From Calothrix sp. FI2-JRJ7 (GTDB lineage Bacteria > Cyanobacteriota > Cyanobacteriia > Cyanobacteriales > Nostocaceae): 64,000 bases of DNA. Where the stretch lies: assembly GCA_019359675.1 (NCBI GenBank), contig JAHHGX010000010.1, positions 1 through 64,000 of the forward strand. Reading direction: 5' to 3'. The translations under genes were made by a program, and so were the position numbers. A model generated the notes under the pieces. That model made no database searches. It worked only from the letters and a program-made list of their open reading frames with translations, and was not told where the DNA came from. The stretch's first letter is position 1; each line of letters begins with the position of its first letter. Below are positions 35,047-42,726 of this stretch, in pieces.

Positions 35047-37580
35047 AATACGCTATACCAGACCCTTGGGTAAGTGATACTAACCCTTTTGATTTTGACA
35101 TTGAAGGAGAGGGTAGGAGAAGACAAGCTAACGCAAGAGGATTAAACAAAGTAAAGCCCAATGCAGCCCAAAAAGCAGCGACTAGGAGAGAGATTGCTAA
35201 GTGGCGGGAAGCTGCTAAATTAAGTAGGGAGTTTAACAAATTCAAAAAAGATTATGGCAAGGCACAGCACGAAATTAAAAAGTTTCAAAGGTCTACTACG
35301 CAAACAGTGACTAGGGTACAAAAAGTACTTAAACCAATACAAGATACTATTAAAAAAGTACCAGCATTAGAAAAAGCAGGTAAGGAAGCTACTAGAGTAA
35401 TTGATGCGATTAAAAAGAGTCAGTTTGCTAAAGTTAGCAAAGCTTTTGGCTCTAAGATGGCCGGATTGTCAGGCGCCGCTAGTTTAGCTTTTGGCTTGGC
35501 TGGTGTAGGTCTAGGGTTAGCTAACCTAAAGCTAAACGAGATAACCGACGAAACACAGCAAAACCAACTTGATTTGTATGGTAGAGAAATAGGTAAACAA
35601 TTACAAATACTTATTAAAAACACTCTAACTATCCGAAATCTAGAAAAGCGTACTGCTGCTAATGATGCTGCCATTGACGTAATGAGTGCCGCTATAGGTG
35701 AAAAAACTCGTTATATTGATAGGGTTATTAATGAGTTTCAAATTAAAGTAGAAGGTCAAAAAACTATTAATGATAAACAAGGTGAGTTGATAGTCAACCT
35801 TGTAAAAACGGTTTTTACAGATATTGCGCCGACCGTTAGTCAACAGAAAACAGAGGTTAAAAATTTACAAGCTCAAGTTAAAGCGTTAGGTGGTAGTCGC
35901 CAACCAAATCAACAGAATAATCAGTCTCAGATTAATCAGTTAAATACTAAGGTCAACAATGTAGAAAAAAAAGTTGAGCAAAATGTTAAAGATATTGAGC
36001 AACTAAAGAAAGTTCCTAACTTACCAGGTAATATACTTCAAAAAGTGCAAGACGCTGTAAGTACTGCTAGCAACGCTTTAGGTAAAGCTAGTAAGCTTGA
36101 AAAGGAGATACCAGGGATTATAACTAAATTAGTTGACGGTAAGGTTACAGAAGTAGTGCAAGCTACTAACAAAGTGCTTAAAGATGAACTTGGTATTGAA
36201 ATTACTAAAAAGGTTGACAAGGATAATTTAGTAACTGAAATCAAGCAACGTAATGGTGAGGTTATCAGGGTATTAGAACCAGCGATTAAAGAGGCGACTA
36301 AGCAGATTGTTGACCAGAAAGTAAAACCTCTAGAGGTAGTGAGTGAAAACGTAAGTGCAGCAGTTGGTAATATTTTAGAAATTGTTGGCGGTCATGGTAA
36401 AAAAATCAATGACCATACTAAAAGGATAGATAGAGAGGAAATCGACAACAATAAACAAGCTATTGATATTGAGATACTTAAACAGAAAAATAGAGAGCTT
36501 GATAAAAAAATAAGGGAACAAGAAAAGGTGAACCAAGAGGGTAATAAAAAGTTAGACGATTTATTAAAATGGTCGCTAGGAATACCTCCAGCACTGGCAT
36601 TAATACCCCGCAAAACGGCTGACTTGGTTAATCCCAATATTCCATCCAAAAACGATATTAAAAATATAGTGAAGGATAATACACCGCAGTCTAGCTGTAG
36701 GTTTACAGAGGTACCCATATATGATGCAGCGAACCGCGTCAATACGCATACAAGCGCGCTTGACGTGGTGCAAACAGGGCTGATAACAGCCAATACCGCA
36801 ATATCAAATACTATTAATGACAAATTAGGTGCGGCGATTCCAGGCGGTGGGATTGGAGGCTCTATAAAGCGAATATTTGAAAACTCTGTTGTTGACAGAG
36901 CAATTAATATTTACGCGCTGATTTTATCCTTTCATAATGCGGCTATGCTTTCTAATTCTTTATTTCAAAGTATCCTTAGTGCTGGTGATTTAATTCTTCA
37001 AGCATTAGGCTTTAAAGTCAAGGATGCGGAAGGAAATGAAACAGATTTGAACCAAGCAGCACGGATACTTTGGCAACAATTTTTAACTAGTATATTTGGT
37101 GCCGAGACTGTTAAGCAAATTAACGAGAATTGGGCACGTTGGAATCGTATATATCAAAGTGCAGCCAATTTACTAAGTCTTACACAGTCGATGTTTGACA
37201 GTTTAAGGAGTGTTTTGGAAGTTACTTCAAAATACACAGGACAAATCGGCAACGCACTTAAATCTGCGGGTGTCGTATTCGACAATTCCTATGATTGGAT
37301 GAGCGAGAAGTTATCAAGCGCGCGCGGACGATTAGGTGCTTTCCAAAGATTTTCTGAAGGTTTAGAAAGTGCTGAGAACATTACATCTAATGTCGCCTCT
37401 GTCGCTGGCTCAGTTGTATCGGTACAGTCCGAATTAAATGAGTTTAAACAAGAGCAAGATAATTTTACTAAAGCAGTTACAAACCAGAAAGACGAAAAAG
37501 ATAAATCAGAAAAAGCTAGTACTGAGGCTAGTAAATCACCATCTATATCAATAGTTCAGGAACGCAACCCAAGTAGTTAA
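35043..37580 (+). CDS. Large coiled-coil membrane-associated protein (copy 1)
   Basis: 845 residues and the largest product of the element. A basic helical N terminus (about 20-130) leads to a Gly/Ala/Leu segment that could cross a membrane (GAASLAFGLAGVGLGLANLK, about 143-162). Long coiled coils with Gln/Lys/Asn-rich heptads follow (about 190-515), then two more hydrophobic stretches (LLKWSLGIPPALALIP, about 515; INIYALILSFHNAAMLSNSL, about 635) and an acidic, polar tail. The plan resembles a tape-measure or DNA-injection protein, or a filament-tip or secretion scaffold. No catalytic domain is visible. Confidence 0.65.
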   Translation: MKYAIPDPWVSDTNPFDFDIEGEGRRRQANARGLNKVKPNAAQKAATRREIAKWREAAKLSREFNKFKKDYGKAQHEIKKFQRSTTQTVTRVQKVLKPIQDTIKKVPALEKAGKEATRVIDAIKKSQFAKVSKAFGSKMAGLSGAASLAFGLAGVGLGLANLKLNEITDETQQNQLDLYGREIGKQLQILIKNTLTIRNLEKRTAANDAAIDVMSAAIGEKTRYIDRVINEFQIKVEGQKTINDKQGELIVNLVKTVFTDIAPTVSQQKTEVKNLQAQVKALGGSRQPNQQNNQSQINQLNTKVNNVEKKVEQNVKDIEQLKKVPNLPGNILQKVQDAVSTASNALGKASKLEKEIPGIITKLVDGKVTEVVQATNKVLKDELGIEITKKVDKDNLVTEIKQRNGEVIRVLEPAIKEATKQIVDQKVKPLEVVSENVSAAVGNILEIVGGHGKKINDHTKRIDREEIDNNKQAIDIEILKQKNRELDKKIREQEKVNQEGNKKLDDLLKWSLGIPPALALIPRKTADLVNPNIPSKNDIKNIVKDNTPQSSCRFTEVPIYDAANRVNTHTSALDVVQTGLITANTAISNTINDKLGAAIPGGGIGGSIKRIFENSVVDRAINIYALILSFHNAAMLSNSLFQSILSAGDLILQALGFKVKDAEGNETDLNQAARILWQQFLTSIFGAETVKQINENWARWNRIYQSAANLLSLTQSMFDSLRSVLEVTSKYTGQIGNALKSAGVVFDNSYDWMSEKLSSARGRLGAFQRFSEGLESAENITSNVASVAGSVVSVQSELNEFKQEQDNFTKAVTNQKDEKDKSEKASTEASKSPSISIVQERNPSS

Positions 37581-37584
37581 ATAT

Positions 37585-38418
37585 ATGACATTACCCGCAA
37601 ATTTCAATAAGTGGAGACACTTTCTAAGTGTCGTAACACAGATTCAAAACCGTATTGTTAAAGAAGATTTTCGAGACGTTAGTGATGATGAAGAATGGCA
37701 GCCAACTATCGGGACTCCTAGAGCTTCATTACGTACTGCTTGTACTATTCAGGCAACCGATTCTCAGCCAATGGTTATTTTAAAATTGGTTTTGTATTAC
37801 ATAATTTTGCGTAAAGCGCAGGATTTACAAATACCTTACTACGGGATACCAGCAGGTGCGCTACAGGCACAGCGTAAATTTAGACCCCAAGTAACGCTTT
37901 ACTTTTTACAAAGTGCTTTGACTGTTGGTAAAAACGAAACGCCTGTAACGGGTGAAATATCATGGCGTATTATGAACGAAACAAGCGAAAGTTTAACTAA
38001 ATCAGAAGTTGAACGCATTGCCAACTTAGTCAAACTCAATTTTGGTGGTACTACACCTTTTACTTGGAAAAAGGGCAAGGTACTTGTTTCTTATACAGAC
38101 TGGAACCAGGGCTTACAACTACAGCTATTGTGCAGGACAGATGAAGAAGGGGAACGTGTTATACGCGAAGTACTTAAGGTACACGGAGCATCATTCATTA
38201 GTAAAAAAATGAACGTAGTAACAAACGCCGACCCCACCGATAAATACCCCACAACACCGGGTAACGAAGTAATTCTAGGAGAAACTATCAAGCAACAGCG
38301 AGAACGTCCGAATGAGGACGTAATTTTTCAGTATGCGACCTTAACCCTACACGGTCGCCCACGTCCCGTACATTTGTACGACAGAACCCTAAGATTGTCT
38401 GATTGCGTTGTGCGCTAA
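37585..38418 (+). CDS. Hypothetical structural-block protein, 277 residues (copy 1)
   Basis: A soluble alpha/beta protein beginning NFNKWRHFLSVVTQIQNRIV. It contains IGTPRASLRTACTIQATDSQ near 50 and a regular alpha/beta repeat in the middle (EVERIANLVKLNFGG; KVLVSYTDWNQGLQLQLLCR). It is the last gene before a strong terminator. No family is recognised. By size and place it could be a capsid, portal-like or minor structural protein; the sequence alone does not decide. Confidence 0.6.
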   Translation: MTLPANFNKWRHFLSVVTQIQNRIVKEDFRDVSDDEEWQPTIGTPRASLRTACTIQATDSQPMVILKLVLYYIILRKAQDLQIPYYGIPAGALQAQRKFRPQVTLYFLQSALTVGKNETPVTGEISWRIMNETSESLTKSEVERIANLVKLNFGGTTPFTWKKGKVLVSYTDWNQGLQLQLLCRTDEEGERVIREVLKVHGASFISKKMNVVTNADPTDKYPTTPGNEVILGETIKQQRERPNEDVIFQYATLTLHGRPRPVHLYDRTLRLSDCVVR

Positions 38419-38420
38419 TA

Positions 38421-38467
38421 CCCTAAAAATTCCTAGAAGGGTTTAACCTGTCTAGGAATTTTTGGGG
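38421..38467 (+). terminator. Strong hairpin ending the structural operon (copy 1)
   Basis: AAAAATTCCTAG (38425-38436) and CTAGGAATTTTT (38452-38463) pair over twelve bases and are extended by CCC/GGG, three bases after the stop. It isolates the following gene, which then needs its own promoter. Copy 2 is at 53814-53860. Confidence 0.85.
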
Positions 38468-38534
38468 CTTGCGGGAATCTGAAACCCTTTGATACAAAGG
38501 ATTCAACTACTACAACAAGCTTTTATTATTCTTC

Positions 38535-39017
38535 ATGGCAAACGAATATACTACCGTTAGTATGGATATCGGGTCAAACCGAACGGTATCCATCCAGATG
38601 AGAAAGGATATCGCTACATACTTTGGCTTTACCGCAGCTACAACCACAGAAAATACAGTTACACGACGCCGCAAAGCCCATACTCGTGGGGTATATGGTG
38701 GTTTAGCTGATACCTCAGCAACGACAACCAACGTAGAAGCCTCTACTTGGATTGCAGTTAAAAAAGCTGCGGAGATTGGTTCTGGTAAAGCTGTTAAAGT
38801 CCCTACAAAACTTAAAAATGCCAAAGGTGGAACTCGCTACGTTACCCTCCGTTTTCCTGGTAACGCGAACGTAGCAAGTATTTCAGACTTTTTGTATACC
38901 TCAACAGTTGAAAAACGTCCCGAATTTTTCATTATGCCTAGCGGCGCCAAATATCCAGTGGTCAATATCACTGGGGACGTCAACCCAGGTGAAGGTGATA
39001 CACCTCCACCAGCTTAA
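38535..39017 (+). CDS. Candidate major coat or surface-layer protein (copy 1)
   Basis: A 160-residue, Thr/Ala-rich, beta-type protein (ATTTENTVTRRRKAHTRGVY; TRYVTLRFPGNANV; PEFFIMPSGAKYPVVNITG) with a disordered acidic/Pro tail. It lies alone after a strong terminator and must have its own promoter, as is common for highly made coat proteins. A hairpin CCTTTG/CAAAGG lies at about 38486-38500 in its leader. A coat role is inferred; no family is recognised. Confidence 0.5.
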   Translation: MANEYTTVSMDIGSNRTVSIQMRKDIATYFGFTAATTTENTVTRRRKAHTRGVYGGLADTSATTTNVEASTWIAVKKAAEIGSGKAVKVPTKLKNAKGGTRYVTLRFPGNANVASISDFLYTSTVEKRPEFFIMPSGAKYPVVNITGDVNPGEGDTPPPA

Positions 39018-39022
39018 GCTAA

Positions 39023-39472
39023 GTGATAATTGATACTCAAAACCCCGACCTATGGGAGTCCGTGTGGTCGGGGAGTTACGAGCAGCAACCTGTACCGGGA
39101 GAGTTAACCCGCTTTTATCCGATTGCGACTATAAACGTCCCAATATTATTAACCTCTCCGGTTATTCTTGTTAATTGCACAAGTGTTAATGCTCCCCTCA
39201 ACTGGAAATTTGCAGGTTACTTACGTCAGGTTATCCCCTCTCCCCTACTTATCGGCGCCGCGACAACCGCGAACACTCGACAAGAAAGAATTTATTTAAA
39301 TCGGTTGTCACTAATTCAATTTGAGCGATTGGTTAGTACTTACCAACTGCTAATCGATATTCCTTACTGGATTATTGATGTGCAATTGAGCATTTTTGAA
39401 TACGTTGGTATTGTTGCTGATACAATCCAGCGTCTGGAAACAATAGAAGCCAAAATTGACAACCTTAATTGA
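39023..39472 (+). CDS. Hypothetical protein, 149 residues (copy 1)
   Basis: GTG start five bases after the preceding stop. Beta-rich first part (PIATINVPILLTSPVILVNC) and helical end with aromatic residues (YQLLIDIPYWIIDVQLSIFE). It is probably in the same transcript as the candidate coat protein. No family is recognised. Confidence 0.6.
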   Translation: MIIDTQNPDLWESVWSGSYEQQPVPGELTRFYPIATINVPILLTSPVILVNCTSVNAPLNWKFAGYLRQVIPSPLLIGAATTANTRQERIYLNRLSLIQFERLVSTYQLLIDIPYWIIDVQLSIFEYVGIVADTIQRLETIEAKIDNLN

Positions 39473-39671
39473 TGGTTGATGATTTTGCTTTTTCAAGATA
39501 TTTAATGGCAGCATCTATATTTTTATCAAGCTCGGTACTCGCAGATTCGTCCAATGATTTGGCGTATTTTACAGATTGCCGAGCTTTGTCTAAGCTTGCT
39601 TGAACTTTATGCAGTGAATGCCAAGGCAAATAATAGTCCCATGCGGGGCTAGGGTTAAAGTCGTCTTCCAT
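39465..39671 (-). CDS. Small helical protein, opposite strand (copy 1)
   Basis: 68 residues with a Trp/Pro-rich start (PSPAWDYYLPWHSLHK) and a helical, Lys-rich body (LDKARQSVKYAKSLDE). It converges on the 149-residue gene with an eight-base overlap. A GGTGGAAAGATGG context at the start gives some support. Its function is unknown. Confidence 0.45.
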   Translation of the reverse strand: MEDDFNPSPAWDYYLPWHSLHKVQASLDKARQSVKYAKSLDESASTELDKNIDAAIKYLEKAKSSTIN

Positions 39672-39705
39672 CTTTCCACCTATTAAATTTTATAAATATA
39701 CCATC

Positions 39706-39909
39706 ATGATTGGGATTGATATAGCGGCCGCAGGCTTTGCACTTTGCGCTATTGGGATGTTCAGCAAACTTTTTGCATTTGTTCGTAAGGAAAGTAAAGA
39801 CGCTGCAAGTGAACGTGCAATGTTACAAGGAGAATTGAAAATTATCAACTGGCGAATTATCCGAATTGAGCGAAACTTGGGAATCGAACAACTCCCAAGC
39901 GAAAAGTAA
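39706..39909 (+). CDS. Holin-like small membrane protein (copy 1)
   Basis: 67 residues: one N-terminal helix (IDIAAAGFALCAIGMFSKLF), then a charged amphipathic coiled coil (SKDAASERAMLQGELKIINW). This one-helix-plus-coil plan resembles small haemolysin/holin partners of phage lysis systems. With the amidase at 31494 it could form a lysis pair, although the two genes are far apart. The lytic role is inferred. Confidence 0.5.
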   Translation: MIGIDIAAAGFALCAIGMFSKLFAFVRKESKDAASERAMLQGELKIINWRIIRIERNLGIEQLPSEK

Positions 39910-39933
39910 CTACATGTCCAAATGTCCAAAATC

Positions 39934-39962
39934 AAAGACGTAGCCATTATAGCTACGTCTTT
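39934..39962. terminator. Bidirectional terminator before the mini-array (copy 1)
   Basis: AAAGACGTAGC (39934-39944) and GCTACGTCTTT (39952-39962) form an 11-bp perfect stem with A/T runs on both sides. It ends plus-strand transcription from the holin-like gene and would also end a minus-strand transcript of the mini-array. Copy 2 is at 55327-55355. Confidence 0.85.
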
Positions 39963-39982
39963 GTGTTGTTTAAACAAAGTCT

Positions 39983-40094
39983 GTTTCAATCCCTTACAGG
40001 GATTCGTTTGTGTTTAACCCCAAAAAGGGCTAGGGGAAAAATCTTCTTCCACCATAGAGTTTCAATCCCTAGCAGGGAGTTTTTGTGTTGCAAC
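39983..40094 (-). CRISPR. Two-repeat CRISPR-like mini-array at element end (copy 1)
   Basis: Two 36-nt repeats (40059-40094 and 39983-40018) flank one 40-nt spacer (40019-40058). On the minus strand each repeat ends in GGGATTGAAAC, the common 5' handle of cyanobacterial crRNAs. The first begins GTTGCAAC and has the inner inverted repeat CTCCCT/AGGGAT. The second is diverged in its first half, as terminal repeats often are. No cas gene is in the window. The array lies 24 bp inside the LE terminus of the element and just before the bidirectional terminator. Confidence 0.72.
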
Positions 40095-40117
40095 TCCCTA
40101 ACTATACCATATTGGGG

Positions 40118-40121
40118 ATTC
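40118..40121. other. Internal RE-LE junction core (tandem junction)
   Basis: CATATTGGGG-ATTC-ACTCTAAG joins the two ends of the element exactly as they would be joined in a free circle. Both donor-loop guides of the bridge RNA match here. Read on the minus strand, TATAGT at 40101-40106 follows the junction and could be a -10 box; the -35 match (TTAGAG) is weak. Confidence 0.88.
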
Positions 40122-40149
40122 ACTCTAAGAAGAGTGAACACGTTTACCC

Positions 40150-40377
40150 TCAAAATGGTAACTTTTGGTAACTTTCCCCACAGTCTACTTTTCGTCTATC
40201 CAAACACATTAAGTGATACCTCCATTCCCGGTTTTCTGCCATTAGTGCGGCGTCCGTAATAGGCACTATTTTGATCAACTTGTCAAAAATTGGAAGTAAG
40301 CACCGCGAACATAAACAACCGGGACCGGCTTCACGCCGCACTAAAAAACTAACGTCAGTACATCTAATTTGATTCAT
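40150..40377 (-). CDS. Small zinc-finger-like protein (copy 2)
   Basis: Identical in translation to the gene at 24757-24984; it lies 32 bp inside the tandem junction. Confidence 0.65.
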   Translation of the reverse strand: MNQIRCTDVSFLVRREAGPGCLCSRCLLPIFDKLIKIVPITDAALMAENREWRYHLMCLDRRKVDCGESYQKLPF

Positions 40378-41563
40378 TTGTTCTAGTCAATTCACGAAAT
40401 AGCATTTTTATAGCTTTAACCGCAACGCGCGAACGAATCAAGCGCACTGGTTTACCGCTTAATTTTTCTTTATCTAAGTACTCACAGAGTAATTTAATTA
40501 CCTCGGTATCACGGCGCCGCGACCTTGGTTCAAGTGCTGTAAATACCCACTGCCAAAGCGCTTTACGGCATAGCTTCGAGCCATTGTGAGTCTTTGTGCC
40601 GCGCTTATCACCCGATGATTCTTGTACAGGCGCCATGCCCAATACTTTCTGAAATCGTCGTAGTGATAAATGGTGTTTGGTAGGTTTCCCTGAGTTGCGT
40701 CCTCTGCATATCCGTATCTCTGGCTTACCATCTACCAAGAACTGTTCGATTGGGTAAATGTAAGCGATTACTACCCACTGCAATCGCTCACCAAAATTAA
40801 ATACCCCAAACACTTTTTTGTAGTGTTCAAAGCCAGCATCATTCAATAATTCCCGTAATTCTTGCTCAACTAACACTTCTTGACGTTGTAATGAGCAAAT
40901 TATTTTTGCTCGTTCGCGTGTAGACGTTTCAATGCCTGTACCAATGCTTTGGGCGTATAGATAATCGTACTTTTTAGAATTACGCTCCTGGGCTATCCAA
41001 CCCCACAACAGAGGGACTAAACCACTGGCGCCGCGCTTAGATTCAACTAATGCGACTTCTGGAAACTGCCACGCTAATTCCTGACGCAACTTATTAATTA
41101 CAGGTGATTGAACGCGGTTAAGGTGTTCTAGTCTAAAAACTAATTGCCTAATTTTGGTGATAGTTTCGTCGTAGCCAGCTACAAATCTATTCGGTTGTTC
41201 GAGGTAATCGAAATAGTAACAAGCAAGGGCAAGAGCATCGGCGTTATCGTCTTTGTCTGGTAAATTTAATTGATATGCCCGGTAGTGGCGTAATTCCTTG
41301 TGCCCGACGAATAACACCTTTACTCCCGCGTTGGCTAGGTGGTGTTTCCAGATATGCGAGTAATTGTTCCCGGTCGGCTCAAGTATTGCTATGTCGGGTT
41401 TGAGTGCGAGTAACTCCTTTATTCCCGATTTGTTAGCGTGTAAATTTAGGAAGTTACATTTGTAATAATAGTTACGTGGTTCGTTAGGCTTTTGATTGAT
41501 TAGACATGCAGAAACAGAGGCTTTGCTAACGTCAAGCCCTAAAATTCTTAATTGTTTTGTCAT
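40364..41563 (-). CDS. IS110-family DEDD recombinase (copy 2)
   Basis: Identical to 24971-26170, with D11, E62, D106, D109 and the SSG serine region intact, so both copies should be active. Confidence 0.93.
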   Translation of the reverse strand: MTKQLRILGLDVSKASVSACLINQKPNEPRNYYYKCNFLNLHANKSGIKELLALKPDIAILEPTGNNYSHIWKHHLANAGVKVLFVGHKELRHYRAYQLNLPDKDDNADALALACYYFDYLEQPNRFVAGYDETITKIRQLVFRLEHLNRVQSPVINKLRQELAWQFPEVALVESKRGASGLVPLLWGWIAQERNSKKYDYLYAQSIGTGIETSTRERAKIICSLQRQEVLVEQELRELLNDAGFEHYKKVFGVFNFGERLQWVVIAYIYPIEQFLVDGKPEIRICRGRNSGKPTKHHLSLRRFQKVLGMAPVQESSGDKRGTKTHNGSKLCRKALWQWVFTALEPRSRRRDTEVIKLLCEYLDKEKLSGKPVRLIRSRVAVKAIKMLFRELTRTNESN

Positions 41564-41597
41564 GGGTTACGGTGGAACGTAAATTAATATGCTGCGA

Positions 41598-41798
41598 ATG
41601 CCTGCGAATCACCCAAAAGCCCGTATAGAGCTTAATTCACTCTCAAGACAGCAGGTTATCAGTATCAACCAGTAACCGAGCTTGCGAATTAAAAAAAGCG
41701 ATAGCTTGCTTCTTCCTAAAAACCCTAAATTACTTTTATTGATACTGGCGCCTTAGTTGCCCAAGTCGCTACACTGCTATAGAGGGCAGTGTTTCGCC
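41598..41798 (-). ncRNA. Bridge RNA (copy 2)
   Basis: Same fold and guide segments as 26205-26405: target guides at 41710-41718 and 41686-41695, donor guides at 41635-41643 and 41606-41616. Confidence 0.87.
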
Positions 41799-41826
41799 GG
41801 CGGGACACCCGGCTCGTCAGGCGATA

Positions 41827-42177
41827 CTATAACGGGTCGAGTGCTATTTCAGAAGCAAGTTTCAACCAAGCAGAAATAGCCTCTACAGAGTTTATATTTT
41901 TGGTGTCTTCCCTTAACCTGGTAAGTGTACCGTTACCATCGTCTTGCCAGCATGGCGCCATAATGTAGTGTTCAAAGTAGTAACGTATCAGAAATATTTG
42001 GGTTTCATTTGGAGGGACGGTAGCATGTTTAGTTACAAATTCGAGATATGCGAATATTGCATTTTCTAACTGTCCGCTTTGTTCATCCCTCCAATACAAA
42101 GGGACTCCCATAGGTGGACTATAAAAGTTTGGAATCGGATTTTCTTTCATTGCATCAGCCCAAAAATTAGTTACCAT
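41827..42177 (-). CDS. Hypothetical protein, 116 residues (copy 2)
   Basis: Identical in translation to 26434-26784. Confidence 0.7.
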   Translation of the reverse strand: MVTNFWADAMKENPIPNFYSPPMGVPLYWRDEQSGQLENAIFAYLEFVTKHATVPPNETQIFLIRYYFEHYIMAPCWQDDGNGTLTRLREDTKNINSVEAISAWLKLASEIALDPL

Positions 42178-42395
42178 TCAGACCCGCAGTTGTAGCACTT
42201 TCTTGGTTCATCGGTACTTGGGGAATCATCGTAATACCCACAAACAGGACATATGTCGTCTGTTTCTTCATAGTCCGGGTCATCTTTGTCATATGCCCAA
42301 TATTCCCCACAGGTTTTACACTTGTAAAACCGATACTCTAGGTCGTAAACAACTGTAGATGTGCCGCATTTTTTGCACCCCGCAGGAGTATTCAT
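42171..42395 (-). CDS. Small zinc-ribbon protein (copy 2)
   Basis: Identical in translation to 26778-27002; all four CxxC pairs are kept. Confidence 0.75.
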   Translation of the reverse strand: MNTPAGCKKCGTSTVVYDLEYRFYKCKTCGEYWAYDKDDPDYEETDDICPVCGYYDDSPSTDEPRKCYNCGSEW

Positions 42396-42697
42396 AACTT
42401 GAACCCTCTATTTTTTAAATAGTTGTCAAGGTTCCCATTCGTTGTGTCTTCATAAGTTGCTATTACTATTTCAGATTGCTGCGGTTGAACCGTTCGATAG
42501 TCCACGGCTCTAGCCCTAACGCCACGGCGCCTAAACTCCCGCTGCACTTCCACTAAGTCAAGCGCGCTTCTGTAGTCAGCTAAGTCTTGCGGGAGGCACG
42601 GATAGATTATTTCATCCATACCGCTATTTTCCCGAAGTATTCTTAAGATATTTTCTTTGGCTTGCTGTATTGGTGGTTTCACATTCATTGCTCCCAT
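42392..42697 (-). CDS. Hypothetical protein, about 100 residues (copy 2)
   Basis: Identical in translation to 26999-27304; the same doubt about the start applies. Confidence 0.6.
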   Translation of the reverse strand: MGAMNVKPPIQQAKENILRILRENSGMDEIIYPCLPQDLADYRSALDLVEVQREFRRRGVRARAVDYRTVQPQQSEIVIATYEDTTNGNLDNYLKNRGFKL

Positions 42698-42726
42698 TAA
42701 AAAGGGGGGCAAAATGCCCCTAAAAA

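Larger units (their letters stand above)
24725..40117 (-). mobile_element. 15,393-bp phage-like element with IS110-family recombinase, copy 1
   Basis: The unit starts at ATTC 24725 and ends with GGGG at 40117, where ATTC at 40118 begins the second copy. Seen with the recombinase pointing right, its left end (LE) is the CCCCAATATGG side at 40117 and its right end (RE) is the AGAGTGAAT side at 24725. The RE end carries an 8-bp inverted repeat, TTCACTCT-aaga-AGAGTGAA (24726-24745). The cargo has a lysis amidase, a FtsK/HerA ATPase, a regulator, a tyrosine recombinase, structural-looking genes and a CRISPR-like mini-array. There is no recognised terminase, portal or polymerase. The boundaries are fixed by comparing the left flank, the internal junction and the right flank. 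Confidence 0.92.

Noticed and set aside
36392-36823. 143-residue hydrophobic minus-strand frame
   Set aside because: It is the antisense shadow of the coiled-coil gene; runs of Ser/Leu/Ile arise from its Lys/Asn/Asp codons.
39983-40094. CRISPR-associated transposon (CAST)
   Set aside because: There are no Tn7-like tnsB/tnsC/tniQ genes and no cas12k or cascade genes, and the boundaries do not show Tn7-type ends.
39963-40259. Plus-strand frame across the mini-array and tandem junction
   Set aside because: It runs through the repeats and against the recombinase operon; the composition is not protein-like.
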